Shown: piece after piece, positions 1-9,557 of the stretch
Numbering within the stretch: the first letter of the stretch is position 1
Layout: every line of letters begins with the position of its first letter
Assembly (NCBI GenBank): GCA_025057975.1
Contig: JANWUV010000010.1
Span: 62,001-126,000 of the forward strand
Reading direction: 5' to 3'
DNA from: Chloracidobacterium sp.
GTDB taxonomy: Bacteria; Acidobacteriota; Blastocatellia; Chloracidobacteriales; Chloracidobacteriaceae
Length of the DNA stretch: 64,000 nt
Notes under the pieces: model-generated
What the model was told of the DNA's origin: nothing
The model's database searches: none
What the model saw: only the letters and a program-made list of their open reading frames with translations
Program-made: the position numbers and the translations under genes

Positions 1-828
1 AAGCGCCCGTGCGCCATTCGGTTTGGTCAGCGTCAATCGGTCAACCTCAAGCAACACGTCTTTCGGGCGGGCCGGCGTTTTCTCAACCCGAAGGAGTACG
101 TCCCGCCCGACCATGAGACGCGCAAGCTCCTCAGCCGAAGTCCGGTGGGTTTCCACCTCGCCGACGACCCTGCCGTCGCGCATGACGGTGACGCGGTCGG
201 ATAGCGCCAGCACCTCATTGAGCTTGTGGGTGATGATGATGATGGTTTTACCTTGGGCGCGGAGGGCGCGAAGGACGGTGAAGAGTTCTTCAACTTCCGG
301 CGGCGTCAGAACAGCTGTCGGTTCATCGAGGATCAGCACTTCCGCGCCACGGTATAGCGTCTTGAGAATCTCAACCCGCTGCTGTTCGCCGACGGAGAGT
401 TCACTGATGAGCGCGTCCGGGTCAGCGCGCAGTTTGTACCGCGCACACAAATCAAGCAGCTTTTGTCGTGCGCCAGTGTAGTCCACCGTGAGTCCGGCGC
501 ACGGCTCTGCACCGAGGATGACGTTTTCCAGAACGGTTAGCGTCGGCACGAGCATGAAGTGCTGGTGTACCATGCCCAGGCCGGCGGCGATGGCGTCGCG
601 TGGGGAGGCAAAACGCACTGTCCGCCCGTGCAGGACGATTTCCCCGGCGTCCGGTGTATAGAGGCCGTAGAGGATGTTCATCGCCGTGGATTTACCGGCC
701 CCGTTTTCACCAATGACGGCGTGAATGCTGCGCGGCGCAATCCTAAGCGTCACAGCGTCGTTGGCGACCAGCGCGCCGAAACGCTTAGTGACGCCGCGCA
801 TTTCAATAGCCGGCGGGTGATGGTCCAT
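1..828 (-). CDS. ABC transporter ATP-binding protein, nucleoside/simple-sugar type (partial, runs off left edge)
   Basis: The first 276 residues are present; the C-terminal half lies beyond base 1. It would power uptake of a nucleoside or simple sugar across the inner membrane as a double-ATPase subunit of the YufO/NupO/RbsA type. Visible are a Walker A GENGAGKS near residue 40, the family-typical [11 protein letters not shown]-loop, a signature LSVGEQQR, Walker [11 protein letters not shown] and the switch histidine in ITHKLNEV. The second ATPase domain is just beginning at the edge. The start at 828 is the first ATG; no good Shine-Dalgarno is visible. It follows tRNA-Arg by 57 nt on the same strand. 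Permease and binding-protein genes, if present, lie outside. Substrate is inferred from family only. Confidence 0.9.
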   Translation of the reverse strand, partial: MDHHPPAIEMRGVTKRFGALVANDAVTLRIAPRSIHAVIGENGAGKSTAMNILYGLYTPDAGEIVLHGRTVRFASPRDAIAAGLGMVHQHFMLVPTLTVLENVILGAEPCAGLTVDYTGARQKLLDLCARYKLRADPDALISELSVGEQQRVEILKTLYRGAEVLILDEPTAVLTPPEVEELFTVLRALRAQGKTIIIITHKLNEVLALSDRVTVMRDGRVVGEVETHRTSAEELARLMVGRDVLLRVEKTPARPKDVLLEVDRLTLTKPNGARAL

Positions 829-885
829 GACGCAAGAGGACGCAGGGGAATAACCTGCTCCGCATGAGAAGCAGCCTAAAGGAAG

Positions 886-962
<77 letters not shown>

Positions 963-1024
963 AACCAGCTAAAGCGGGAGACGAACGTAGCGTGTTTCCC
1001 AAAAAAAAGCAAGGTGGGGAAACT

Positions 1025-1525
1025 TCACGGCGCGGCGACTTCCTCTACACGGGCTGATTGAATCACTACTGGTTTGAGCGGCTGATCTTGGGCGTTGGTC
1101 GGCGTCTCAGCAATGGCGTCCACCACCTCCTGCCCAGACACGACGCGCCCAAAAATGGTGTAGTTCGGCGGCAGGGCGCACTTTTTGTGGATGATGAAGA
1201 ACTGGCTGCCGTTCGTGTTTGGCCCTCGATTCGCCATCGCAACGACGCCCGGCACATAACCCGTCTGGTACAGCGGCGAGTTGGGATTGATTTCATCGGC
1301 GAATTCGCCTCCAAAGGCGGACTCGCCGCCGGCACCCGTCCCCGTCGGATCGCCGCCCTGAATCATAAAGCCGCGAATGACGCGATGAAATGTGACGTTT
1401 GTGTAGTAGCCGCAATTGGCCAGCAGGGTAAAGTTTTCAACGGTTTTTGGGGCGTCTTCAGGCAGGAGCTCAAACCGAATCTCGCCGAAGTTTGTGACCA
1501 AGGTAGCGATGAGCTTGGCGGCCAT
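1025..1525 (-). CDS. cyclophilin-type peptidyl-prolyl cis-trans isomerase, cytosolic
   Basis: A 166-residue single-domain cyclophilin that would catalyse Xaa-Pro isomerisation during protein folding. The canonical core is present: FHRVIRGFMIQGGDPTGTG (catalytic Arg and Phe), GVVAMANRGPNTNGSQFFI and the substrate-binding stretch NYTIFGRVVSGQEVVD. No signal peptide is visible, so a cytosolic location is expected. I chose the ATG at 1525 because AAGGA sits 8 nt upstream and the protein then begins with the family-typical MAAKLIATLVTNFG; an ATG 33 nt further upstream has no such site. It lies 85 nt downstream of an exported paralogue on the same strand, and the two share long identical stretches, so they look like a tandem duplication. 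Confidence 0.95.
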   Translation of the reverse strand: MAAKLIATLVTNFGEIRFELLPEDAPKTVENFTLLANCGYYTNVTFHRVIRGFMIQGGDPTGTGAGGESAFGGEFADEINPNSPLYQTGYVPGVVAMANRGPNTNGSQFFIIHKKCALPPNYTIFGRVVSGQEVVDAIAETPTNAQDQPLKPVVIQSARVEEVAAP

Positions 1526-1610
1526 GCTGGGTATCCTTTTCAAGATAAAGTCGCGCAAGCATAGCCCAGACGCGCTGGATCGTCACTGCGCTTGCTGATC
1601 ACGATTTACT

Positions 1611-2282
1611 TCATAGTTCACTGACCGTCGCCGAGATGATCCGCACTGGGGTAAGCGGTCGGTCGTTGGGGCCAGTCGGGGTCTCGGCGATGGCGTCCAC
1701 GACCTCCTGCCCTGCAATGACGCGCCCAAAAATGGTGTAGTTCGGCGGGAGTTGGTAATCGCGGTGCATAATGAAGAACTGACTGCCGTTGGTGTTTGGT
1801 CCGCGATTGGCCATCGCTACGATGCCGGCCTTGTAGCCGGCTAGATACAACGGCGACTTTGGGTCAATTTCGTCCGCAAACTCACCGCCGAAGGCCGATT
1901 CACCGCCGGTACCGTCGCCCCGTGGATCGCCAGTTTGGATCATGAAGCCCTTGATCACGCGGTGAAACGTCAGGCCGTTGTAGTATTTGCGTTCCGCCAG
2001 CAGGCGAAAGTTCTCACATGTTTTGGGGGCGTCCTGCGGCAGGAGTTCAAACTGAATTCGCCCTTTGGAGGTCTCCAGCGTCGCTACCAATCGTTTCGCC
2101 GGGGTTGTGTTGAAGGACGCCGCCGGTGTGGTCGGCGGTGGCGGCGGTGGAGCCGGTACCGGCGACGACGTGGCGCAGGCACACGTCAGCGCCGACGCCA
2201 CCCATACGGCGCCGCAGCAGACCCGGACACCTACAGTGGTTTGTTTTTGCGTCGGAAGAAGCCGATTCAGAAAGCGTTTCAT
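1611..2282 (-). CDS. cyclophilin-type peptidyl-prolyl isomerase, exported (probable lipoprotein)
   Basis: A 223-residue cyclophilin with an added N-terminal export signal: basic MKRFLNRLL, a hydrophobic stretch and two cysteines around residues 35-37, then a proline-rich linker of eight consecutive prolines near residue 47. The catalytic domain (residues 65-223) keeps FHRVIKGFMIQ, MANRGPNTNGSQFFIMH and NYTIFGRVIAGQE. It should fold proteins in the periplasm or at a membrane, while its neighbour acts in the cytosol. The cysteine could be a lipobox but the residues before it are not ideal, so lipid attachment is uncertain. It is divergent from the CHAT protein gene, with about 100 bp between the two starts. 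Confidence 0.92.
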   Translation of the reverse strand: MKRFLNRLLPTQKQTTVGVRVCCGAVWVASALTCACATSSPVPAPPPPPPTTPAASFNTTPAKRLVATLETSKGRIQFELLPQDAPKTCENFRLLAERKYYNGLTFHRVIKGFMIQTGDPRGDGTGGESAFGGEFADEIDPKSPLYLAGYKAGIVAMANRGPNTNGSQFFIMHRDYQLPPNYTIFGRVIAGQEVVDAIAETPTGPNDRPLTPVRIISATVSEL

Positions 2283-2383
2283 CGCTTGAGAACACAGTCA
2301 AAGTCATGGGATTCGTTCAAGTTGGCTGGTATGTATTGGCACGCGCGGCGGCTCGTCGGCAAGACCGTACAGCGGACTTCCAT

Positions 2384-5300
2384 ATGGCGAGTCGTTGGTT
2401 GGCGGCAGTGTTCTTGCTGATGGCGACTGTCACGGCTTGTCGGCCGTCGCAGACCCCTTCCGGCGTCTTAGAAGTCTGGCGGCGCTTGCGGCAGTGGCCG
2501 GTGACAACGCCCCACGGCTTTCGGTTGTCCGGGGTTCAGACGCCGCCGGACGCCGGCGCTACAACCCTGGATGCAGCCAAAGCTGCGGAAGCCGCCGCTG
2601 TTGTCACTGCAACGGCGCTTGATCCGGCGCAGCGCGATCATGCTTGTCTCTGGCGCGACTTGGCGGCGGGCGACATCCGCTCCGCCCGCCGGCGTCTCCT
2701 CACCGCCGTTCCCAACGCCGACTCGGCTTGGGTGAATGACCGGGCGGCGGCTTACGCGGAGTGGGCGCTGCATTCCGGGCGACCGGAAAGCTTTGAAGCG
2801 GCGCTCCGGTCGTTTGGTGAAGCGCTGCGCGACGCCGCGCTGTCCGACACGGCGCGCTTCAACCGAGCGCTTTTGTTTCAGCGTCTTGGCTTGTCCGCCC
2901 GCGCTGAAACCGAGTGGAGACGTTACCTTGCGGATGCGCCGACGGACGCTTGGGCGGCGACGGCGCAACGCCATCTGGCTGATCTGTCGCGGCAGCCGCC
3001 GGATGCCGTCGCGCTCTGGACGACATTCGACAGGCTTGCCGCACGCTCCGAATCGGCTGAAATGGAGCGGTTTCTCGCCGATCACCTCGGTCGCCTCATC
3101 GGCGATGGGCTAAGCGAAGCCGCCCAAAACTTCTTGGTTTCCGGCGACGAACAACACTTGGCGCGGCTGCGACAGGTTGCGGATGCGGCGCGGCGGCGCG
3201 GCGAGGAACATTGGGTTGGCGATCTCGTCGAATCACTGACGGCGATTCGGTTGAACGGTCGTGCGACGGAATGGCTGACGGCTTACCACGTGTTGCTGCA
3301 AGCCCGCCGGCTCTATCCGATTGAAGGAAAGCCGACGGCGGCCGAACCGCTGTACGCACAAGCTCACCGGACGTTTCTGGCGTTGGGGGATTCGGCGAGC
3401 GCGGCGGAAGCTGAACTGGGACTGGTTTATTGCGCCGTCCAGATGCCTGACATTGAGCTGCTTGATCGCCGCAGCAGCAGGCTGTTGGCGGCGGCGCAGG
3501 CGCGACGCTACGTTCGGCTGGAGGGGCAGGTGTTGCGCGTACGAGCGCAGCTAGCGCTGCGCCAAGCCGATGCGCCGTCGGCTGTTGCCCAGTGCCGGGC
3601 AGCGCTGGCGCGATTCCAGACACTCGCCGACTGGGAGGAGTACCAGCGAACGCTGCTGATTCTAAGCGACGCCTATGAGCGTCAGGGACGGTCAGCGGCG
3701 GCTTTGGCGGCGTTGCGCGATCTGCTCCAGACCGGCTTGCAGCATGGGACGAACCTGCGCCGACGTTCGCAAGCCTGTGCTTTTGCAGCGCGAACCTGCG
3801 CCGCCGCCGGCGCTTTTGAACTGGGTCTTGTGTTTGCCGAAGAAGCGCGGGTGATGGCGGAAGGGCAGGCCTTTCCGGCCTTTCAACTCGACGCTGAAAC
3901 CCTGTTGGCGGTTTTGGGCGTGCGGCTGGGACGGCGGACGGAAGCGGCGGCGGCGCTGGCGCGCGCTGAAGCCATCTTCGCTGGTGTTACCGACCCGCGC
4001 CTCCGGGCGGTGCTGGCGCTTGATTTTCTCCCGACGGCGGCCTGGTGCCGGATGGAACTGGGTGAGCCGACTGCTGCATTGCGCCTGTGCGCCGCCGCCG
4101 CAAAGAGCCTTCGCATCGGTCGGCACGACGCCTACCGGCCGCTGGTGGATTCGGTGCGCGGCGCGGCCTACTTGGCGCTCGGTGACGACCAAGCCGCCGA
4201 AGCCGCTCTGTCTGAAGGCATCCGTCGCTTGGAAGGACTGCGCCAAAAGTTGGCGCAAACACCGGATCGGCAGCGTTTCTTTCATCGGCATGCCGATCTC
4301 TATGAGCAGATGGCGCGCCTGCACCTGCGGCGCGGGCGAACGTATGAAGCGTTGGACTGGTTTGAACGGGCGCGCGCCCGGACGCTGCTCGACCGCCGCC
4401 GAACGCAGGAAGGGACAGCGTGCGCCGTACGCGCTCTGCAGCGGAGTTTGCCGGACAACCTTGTGGTCGTCGCCTATGCCGTTGACGATCACGGTGTAGA
4501 AGGCTTCGTCCTTGACCGCCGGACATTGCGCCGGCGGACGCTTCCCATCACACGCGAGCGACTCACCCGGATGACCGAGGCGCTCCTCCGGTGTCTTTCC
4601 GACCCAACCGACCAAATCGCGCCATTGCGCCAAGCCGGACAGGCGTTGGAAGCTGAACTATTGTCGCCGCTGGGGGTCGTCCTCAATGAAGCGACTCGTT
4701 TAGCGATTGTCCCTGACGGATTGCTCCACGGCCTGCCGTGGGGGGCGCTGTGTGATGAGCGAGGCCGGTGGTTGGCGGAGCGAACGCCGTTCGCCGTCTG
4801 TCCGAGCGTTGCGGCTTTGGTGCAGGCGCTCAAGTCGCAGGCGCAGACCGAGCATCCACGTCGCGCCCCCGCACTGATCGTTGCCGATCCCAACCCAACC
4901 TCCGACGCCGAAACGGAAGACCTGCCGCCGCTGACCGGCGCACGCGATGAGATCGCCTGCCTTTCGTCGCTTCTCGGCCCGTCGCTGACGCTGGCTGGGG
5001 AACAGGCGACTAAGGCGCGGGTTCTGGAGGCGCTGCAAGGCGTACGCCTCGCCCATCTCGCCGTGCATGGCACGTCGAACGGTGAAGAACCGTTGCAGGC
5101 GACGCTCCACCTGACGCCCACCGATGCTGACGACGGACGGCTGACGGCGGCGGAGGTTTATGCACGGGATTTTCCTCAACTCCGACTCGTGACGCTCTCG
5201 GCCTGCGACGCTGCTCTTGGCGCGCCGCTGCGCGGCGAAGGTCTGACGGGGCTGGGACAAGCGTTCTTGGCGGCGGGCGCAGCGAGCGTTGTAGCAACGC

Positions 5301-5464
5301 TTGGACGGGTGGAGGATCGTTTTATGCGGGATTTGGTTTGCGCGTTCTATGCGGCGCTGGGAGAGGGATTGAGCCCGGCGGTCGCGCTGCAGCGGGCGCA
5401 GTCGGCGCATCTGACGCGCCACCCGGCGCAGTGGGCGCTGGTGGTTGTGATGGGAGCGCCGTAA
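2384..5464 (+). CDS. TPR-CHAT protein with lipoprotein signal peptide
   Basis: A 1026-residue protein. Residues 1-19 form a lipoprotein signal ending in VTAC (Cys19). A long alpha-helical middle (about 150-720) is rich in Ala/Leu/Arg and reads as degenerate TPR repeats. The C-terminal 300 residues are a CHAT domain (caspase-like fold, clan CD) with the expected dyad: His895 in LAVHGTSN and Cys941 in TLSACDAAL. CHAT domains are proteases in separase-like and Craspase systems, but many TPR-CHAT proteins have no known substrate. The start at 2384 gives the clean signal peptide; reading in this frame is open further upstream to 2126, but there it overlaps the divergent cyclophilin. No strong Shine-Dalgarno is visible. 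Target and role are unknown. Confidence 0.88.
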   Translation: MASRWLAAVFLLMATVTACRPSQTPSGVLEVWRRLRQWPVTTPHGFRLSGVQTPPDAGATTLDAAKAAEAAAVVTATALDPAQRDHACLWRDLAAGDIRSARRRLLTAVPNADSAWVNDRAAAYAEWALHSGRPESFEAALRSFGEALRDAALSDTARFNRALLFQRLGLSARAETEWRRYLADAPTDAWAATAQRHLADLSRQPPDAVALWTTFDRLAARSESAEMERFLADHLGRLIGDGLSEAAQNFLVSGDEQHLARLRQVADAARRRGEEHWVGDLVESLTAIRLNGRATEWLTAYHVLLQARRLYPIEGKPTAAEPLYAQAHRTFLALGDSASAAEAELGLVYCAVQMPDIELLDRRSSRLLAAAQARRYVRLEGQVLRVRAQLALRQADAPSAVAQCRAALARFQTLADWEEYQRTLLILSDAYERQGRSAAALAALRDLLQTGLQHGTNLRRRSQACAFAARTCAAAGAFELGLVFAEEARVMAEGQAFPAFQLDAETLLAVLGVRLGRRTEAAAALARAEAIFAGVTDPRLRAVLALDFLPTAAWCRMELGEPTAALRLCAAAAKSLRIGRHDAYRPLVDSVRGAAYLALGDDQAAEAALSEGIRRLEGLRQKLAQTPDRQRFFHRHADLYEQMARLHLRRGRTYEALDWFERARARTLLDRRRTQEGTACAVRALQRSLPDNLVVVAYAVDDHGVEGFVLDRRTLRRRTLPITRERLTRMTEALLRCLSDPTDQIAPLRQAGQALEAELLSPLGVVLNEATRLAIVPDGLLHGLPWGALCDERGRWLAERTPFAVCPSVAALVQALKSQAQTEHPRRAPALIVADPNPTSDAETEDLPPLTGARDEIACLSSLLGPSLTLAGEQATKARVLEALQGVRLAHLAVHGTSNGEEPLQATLHLTPTDADDGRLTAAEVYARDFPQLRLVTLSACDAALGAPLRGEGLTGLGQAFLAAGAASVVATLGRVEDRFMRDLVCAFYAALGEGLSPAVALQRAQSAHLTRHPAQWALVVVMGAP

Positions 5465-5581
5465 CGAACGCTAGGTGTTTTCGGCCTTATCAGCAGGTTG
5501 TGAGGCGATGTACGTTACAATTACGTTCCACGGACGAACGGCGTCCCCGCCACCTTTTCCAGTTCCGTAGGCGAAGCGTGT

Positions 5582-5950
5582 ATGTCCTTTCCCATCAACG
5601 TTCAAATCGAAAACCCCATCAATGACCCGCTGCGGATTGAAAGTTGTACGGCTGAAGTCGCCGAAAACGGTGACATCAACATCAGCGGTGAAGTGGTACA
5701 CACCGGCAACGATGGCGTACGGCGTTACAATCCGTCCCTGCTGTTTATGGTGGTGGACAAATACAATGTCCCTATCGGCAGCGGTCGCACAATGGCCGGC
5801 GGCGAGTTTCTTGTTCCCGGACAGCGGGCGTACTTTACTGGAACAATCCCACGGATCGGACAATCCGCGCGGTTTGGAAAGGTGATTGTAAGCGCCATTC
5901 CAAACAGTGGCTTCCGGGAAAGCAAAAAGCGCGGTAAAGCAACCGGCTGA
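5582..5950 (+). CDS. conserved hypothetical protein, probable beta-sandwich (FxLYD-like)
   Basis: A 122-residue protein that I do not recognise with certainty. It alternates short hydrophobic strands with turns: EVAENGDINISGEVVHTG, then LLFMVVDKYNVPIGSG, and a final segment with conserved-looking GQRAYFTGTI. This resembles FxLYD-type immunoglobulin-like domains that compare 'old' and 'new' bonds in exported proteins, but no signal peptide or lipobox is visible, so the protein appears cytosolic. The C-terminus ends in a basic tail (KKRGKATG). It lies 117 nt after the CHAT gene on the same strand and could be read from the same transcript. Function unknown. Confidence 0.7.
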   Translation: MSFPINVQIENPINDPLRIESCTAEVAENGDINISGEVVHTGNDGVRRYNPSLLFMVVDKYNVPIGSGRTMAGGEFLVPGQRAYFTGTIPRIGQSARFGKVIVSAIPNSGFRESKKRGKATG

Positions 5951-5981
5951 AGCGTGGGGGAAGAGTGGCGACTGCCGTCTC

Positions 5982-6812
5982 TCAAGGACGCAGGTCGGCG
6001 ACGAGACGCGCCAACCAAGGTTGCCGGTGGTGTTCGCGCACCGCTGCGCCGACACGCTTCATCCAAGCCAGTTCGTCGGCCGACATCGGCCCGCGGTCAA
6101 GGGCGGCGAAGGCGGCTTCAAGCTCCTCGGCGTCTTTTGGTCCGGCCAGACAGACATCTACGTGCGGATTGGTAAGGACAAAGCGATAGCAATCGGCGGC
6201 GCTTGGCGTTCGTTCACCGTTGGGTGTCAAGCGCGGATTGAGCAGTGATCCCCACCGCGTCGCCGTGTAGGCGACGACGCCGACGCGCCGGTGGCGCAAG
6301 TGAGGGAAAACCTCCGTTTCAGCCCCCGGATGCGCCGCGTTGTAGCGCACCATAATCGCATCGAAGACCGGCTCGCCGATGAAGGCCTTGAACATTTTCC
6401 GTTCGTGGCACGAAATCATGATGAAACGCGCCCGCCCGGTCTGCTTGAGGCGCACTGCTGCGTCAAGAATACGGCGCGGGGGCATGTCGTTCCACCACCC
6501 CAGAAGCAGGATGTCGGTGTAGTCTGTATCAAGCTCGCGCAGGGCGGACTCCAACGCTGGCTTCATCAAAAAGCCAACGCGGGTGTAGGTCTGGACGACA
6601 ATCACCAGCCGTTCCCGGTTGCGCGCCGCCAACCGGCGAATGGCCTTGCCGAAATCCGGGCGCTGGATGGAACCCCAGTAGAGGTAGTTGATGCCGCGTT
6701 CGTAGGCGGCCTCAACTTCACGCGCGCCAATCCCATAACTTGACCCAAGACCAATGCGGCTGACCTGAAGACCGGTATCGCCTAGCAGCGTTTTGTCCCA
6801 GAGCGATGCCAT
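5982..6812 (-). CDS. aldo/keto reductase family protein
   Basis: A 276-residue NADPH-dependent oxidoreductase-like protein of the aldo/keto reductase superfamily with a TIM-barrel pattern. The N-terminus LLGDTGLQVSRIGLGSSYGIG is the classical AKR opening; the segment YERGINYLYWGSIQRP occupies the place of the catalytic Asp/Tyr motif (usually D..Y), and LRELDTDYTDILLLGWW matches strand 4. The catalytic Tyr region reads YLYWG rather than DTAxxYG, so this is a divergent member. The ATG at 6812 is well constrained because the family motif starts 9 residues later; upstream codons are a tRNA gene. Only 11 nt separate this ATG from the tRNA CCA, and no Shine-Dalgarno is present. Confidence 0.85.
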   Translation of the reverse strand: MASLWDKTLLGDTGLQVSRIGLGSSYGIGAREVEAAYERGINYLYWGSIQRPDFGKAIRRLAARNRERLVIVVQTYTRVGFLMKPALESALRELDTDYTDILLLGWWNDMPPRRILDAAVRLKQTGRARFIMISCHERKMFKAFIGEPVFDAIMVRYNAAHPGAETEVFPHLRHRRVGVVAYTATRWGSLLNPRLTPNGERTPSAADCYRFVLTNPHVDVCLAGPKDAEELEAAFAALDRGPMSADELAWMKRVGAAVREHHRQPWLARLVADLRP

Positions 6813-6823
6813 ATGAAGCAGTA

Positions 6824-6899
<76 letters not shown>

Positions 6900-6948
6900 A
6901 CGCTTGAGCAAGCAATCGTAACCGGCGCAACGGTTGGCGGCAAGCCGT

Positions 6949-7755
6949 TTACTTCGTGCCGGTCACAAGCGCAAAAACGACCGATCCTAAAGCACCAAGC
7001 AGCCACAGACTGATGGGAATCACAACCATTTGCTTTGGGGTTTTCCTGTAAGCGACGGCCGCCAGCCCAATCGCCATCAACGCGATAAACCATACGGAGA
7101 AGGCGTCCAGCCAACTGACGGCTGCCAACACCCACGCCGGCAGCGATTCCGGGAGCAGCGGAGCCGGGTTGCTGATCACAAAACTCCCGCGCGCTCTGAG
7201 AATTTGTTCAATCTCCGGCGGACGCAGGAAAACAACCACGATGTTCAAGACGTATTTGACGCCCTCTGTAGCGTAGAGAGCGTAGGCCGTCACCGACAGA
7301 ACCTGTTTGAAACCAGCCTGCCCACGCATCAACAGTACCCCGATATAGTGTAGCCCGGCCAGCGCCAGCGTATACACAACGCCGAAAACGACACCTAGCG
7401 CCGGCGCAAAACGCTGAAAGCCGGCACCCAACTCAATGCCTTGCTCAAATTGGCGCTGTTCAGCGTTAGACAGATCGGTCCAACGCTTGCCTTGAAGTTC
7501 GAGTTGGCGCTCGAACCCGCGCCGGGCAATTTCTCTGGGATCGGCTTTGACCCAAAAGCTGAAAAAGAGCGAGAAACCGGCTGTCAAAATCGCCAGCGCC
7601 AGCATTGGCGCAAGGAAATCTGGTTTGTGACGAAGCGTCGCAAACACGATGCCGGGTGAGAAAAAAACTCCCGTCAGGCGTCGCCAAACTGTTGAAGTTA
7701 CGGGCGCGGCGGTCTCACTGAAAGGCGTTTCATTTGGTGCGCCAACATCAGCCAT
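6949..7755 (-). CDS. YIP1 family integral membrane protein
   Basis: A 268-residue membrane protein. After about 30 polar residues comes the typical YIP1 entry (TVWRRLTGVFFSPGIVF), then roughly five hydrophobic segments around residues 45-68, 115-140, 150-170, 205-230 and 240-265. A charged loop (residues 70-105) separates helix 1 from the rest. Bacterial YIP1-domain proteins have no settled biochemical role. The ATG at 7755 gives a sensible start; an AGGAG lies 13 nt upstream, slightly far. An earlier ATG at 7833 is in frame but would add 26 residues that overlap the divergent promoter region of the photolyase gene. Confidence 0.85.
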   Translation of the reverse strand: MADVGAPNETPFSETAAPVTSTVWRRLTGVFFSPGIVFATLRHKPDFLAPMLALAILTAGFSLFFSFWVKADPREIARRGFERQLELQGKRWTDLSNAEQRQFEQGIELGAGFQRFAPALGVVFGVVYTLALAGLHYIGVLLMRGQAGFKQVLSVTAYALYATEGVKYVLNIVVVFLRPPEIEQILRARGSFVISNPAPLLPESLPAWVLAAVSWLDAFSVWFIALMAIGLAAVAYRKTPKQMVVIPISLWLLGALGSVVFALVTGTK

Positions 7756-7868
7756 GCCAAATAAATCGCTCCTGTAGGTGTCTCCGCGGGGTTCAAAACC
7801 AGTGTTTTGCAAGTTACGGCACAGGATCGGCAATCTGCGTCAACGTGACGGCCTTTCAACTGAGGGCC

Positions 7869-9335
7869 ATGACGAAACGCATCATTCATTGGTTTCGGCG
7901 CGACCTGCGTCTTGACGATAACACGGCTTTGCTTGCCGCTTACGCTGCAACCGACGCTGTTGTTCCCGTTTTCATTTTTGACGACGCCATCCTGCGTCGT
8001 CCCGACACCGGGGCTAACCGCGTTGCGTTCCTGCTGGACAGCCTGCGTGCGCTTGACGCCGATCTGCGTGCGCGCGGCGGGAGGCTGATTATCCGGCGCG
8101 GTCGGCCGGAGGACGAACTGGCGCGGCTGGTTGTGGAAACTGGGGCCGTCGCCGTTTACTTCAACCAAGACGTTGAACCATTTGCACTGGCGCGGGATGC
8201 GCGGGTCAAGGCCCGACTGGCAGGGCTGTGCGCGGTGGAAGGCTTTGAAGACGGTGGCTTGACCGCGCCAAACGCCATCAAAACTAAGGCCGGAGCGCCC
8301 TACACCGTGTTTACGCCGTACAAAAACGCTGTCCTGAACCAAACCATTCCGCGTCCGCGCCCGGCTCCAGCCATCCTCAAGACGCCGGCCGACATCGGCG
8401 GATTGCCGCTCCCAACGCTTGTAGAACTCGGTTTTACAACTACAGTCACCTTACCGCCAGGCGGCGAAGGAGCGGCGCAAACGCGGTTGAGGGAGTTCAT
8501 CCATACAAGCCTGCACCGCTACGCAGCAGAACGTGACCAGTTGGCGGCGAACGGTACATCCGGGCTGTCGCCTTATTTGCGTTTTGGCTGTCTTTCACCG
8601 CGCCGCGCCTACTGGGCGGCGCGCGACGCTTTTCCTCAAGGCGCAGCCGGTGCGGAGGTTTGGATTGCCGAACTCATCTGGCGCGATTTTTACCGGCAGA
8701 TTCTCTTCCACTTTCCTTATGTTGAGACCGGCGCGTTCAAGCGAGACTATGGCGAACTCGATTGGGAAAACAACGAGGAGTGGTTTGACCGCTGGCGCAC
8801 TGGGCGCACAGGCTTCCCAATTGTGGACGCCGCGATGCGGCAGTTGCTGACGACAGGCTGGATGCACAACCGCGCACGGATGATTGTCGCCTCGTTTCTG
8901 ACGAAAGATTTGCTCATTGACTGGCGGTGGGGTGAGTGCCACTTTATGCAGCATCTGGTGGACGGGGACCTAGCCGCCAACAACGGAGGGTGGCAGTGGG
9001 CCGCCTCGACAGGGACAGACGCCCAGCCGTACTTTCGCATTTTCAACCCGACGGCGCAGGGGAAAAAATTCGATCCGACTGGGGCGTACATCCGCCGCTA
9101 CGTTCCCGAACTCCGCACCGTGCCGGATCGCTGGATTCACGAGCCGTCTCGGATGCCGCCGGACGTACAGCGTGCCTTCCGGTGTGTGATTGGAGACGAT
9201 TACCCTGCACCCATTGTGGATCATAGCCGTCAACGGGCGAAGGCGCTGGCGCTGTACGGTCGTGCGGCCGGCGGTAAAACAACGCGCCGCAGGAGCATCG
9301 TGCCCATCGCGCACACGTCCAATGTAGAAGGGTGA
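7869..9335 (+). CDS. phr: deoxyribodipyrimidine photolyase (class I CPD photolyase)
   Basis: A 488-residue flavoprotein that uses blue light to split cyclobutane pyrimidine dimers. The N-terminal alpha/beta antenna domain starts with IHWFRRDLRLDDNTALLAA. The C-terminal FAD-binding domain carries the diagnostic stretch NNGGWQWAASTGTDAQPYF and FNPTAQGKKFDPTGAYIRRYVPEL; WIAELIWRDFYRQILFHFP and the GWMHNRARM region are also intact. These features indicate a class I CPD photolyase rather than a (6-4) or CryB type. The ATG at 7869 is the first codon matching the family N-terminus. The gene is divergent from the YIP1 gene and is followed by a hairpin with a T run. It fits a sunlight-exposed phototroph. 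Confidence 0.95.
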   Translation: MTKRIIHWFRRDLRLDDNTALLAAYAATDAVVPVFIFDDAILRRPDTGANRVAFLLDSLRALDADLRARGGRLIIRRGRPEDELARLVVETGAVAVYFNQDVEPFALARDARVKARLAGLCAVEGFEDGGLTAPNAIKTKAGAPYTVFTPYKNAVLNQTIPRPRPAPAILKTPADIGGLPLPTLVELGFTTTVTLPPGGEGAAQTRLREFIHTSLHRYAAERDQLAANGTSGLSPYLRFGCLSPRRAYWAARDAFPQGAAGAEVWIAELIWRDFYRQILFHFPYVETGAFKRDYGELDWENNEEWFDRWRTGRTGFPIVDAAMRQLLTTGWMHNRARMIVASFLTKDLLIDWRWGECHFMQHLVDGDLAANNGGWQWAASTGTDAQPYFRIFNPTAQGKKFDPTGAYIRRYVPELRTVPDRWIHEPSRMPPDVQRAFRCVIGDDYPAPIVDHSRQRAKALALYGRAAGGKTTRRRSIVPIAHTSNVEG

Positions 9336-9438
9336 ACGGCGGCATTGCCCAAACCCGACATTTGCATCATACTCGCCCCCACAAAAGTCTGGGCTTGGGA
9401 AGCACGAGTCATAGTACTAACTAACTTTGGGTATCTGT

Positions 9439-9464
9439 CGCCTGCCGTGTCAGGAGGCGCTTTT
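9439..9464 (+). terminator. probable intrinsic terminator after the photolyase gene
   Basis: CGCCT(G)CC pairs with GGAGGCG around the loop GTGTCA, giving a 7-bp stem with one bulged G, followed by C and four T residues. It lies about 100 nt after the photolyase stop and before the lipoprotein gene. The T run is short, so efficiency is uncertain. Confidence 0.45.
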
Positions 9465-9557
9465 CCGCCGACCTATCATGCGTTGCTTCCTTACGCCAGA
9501 GACCTTGGTTGAAAAATCTTATGCTCTTATACCCTTTTTTAGAAAGGACCAGCTATC

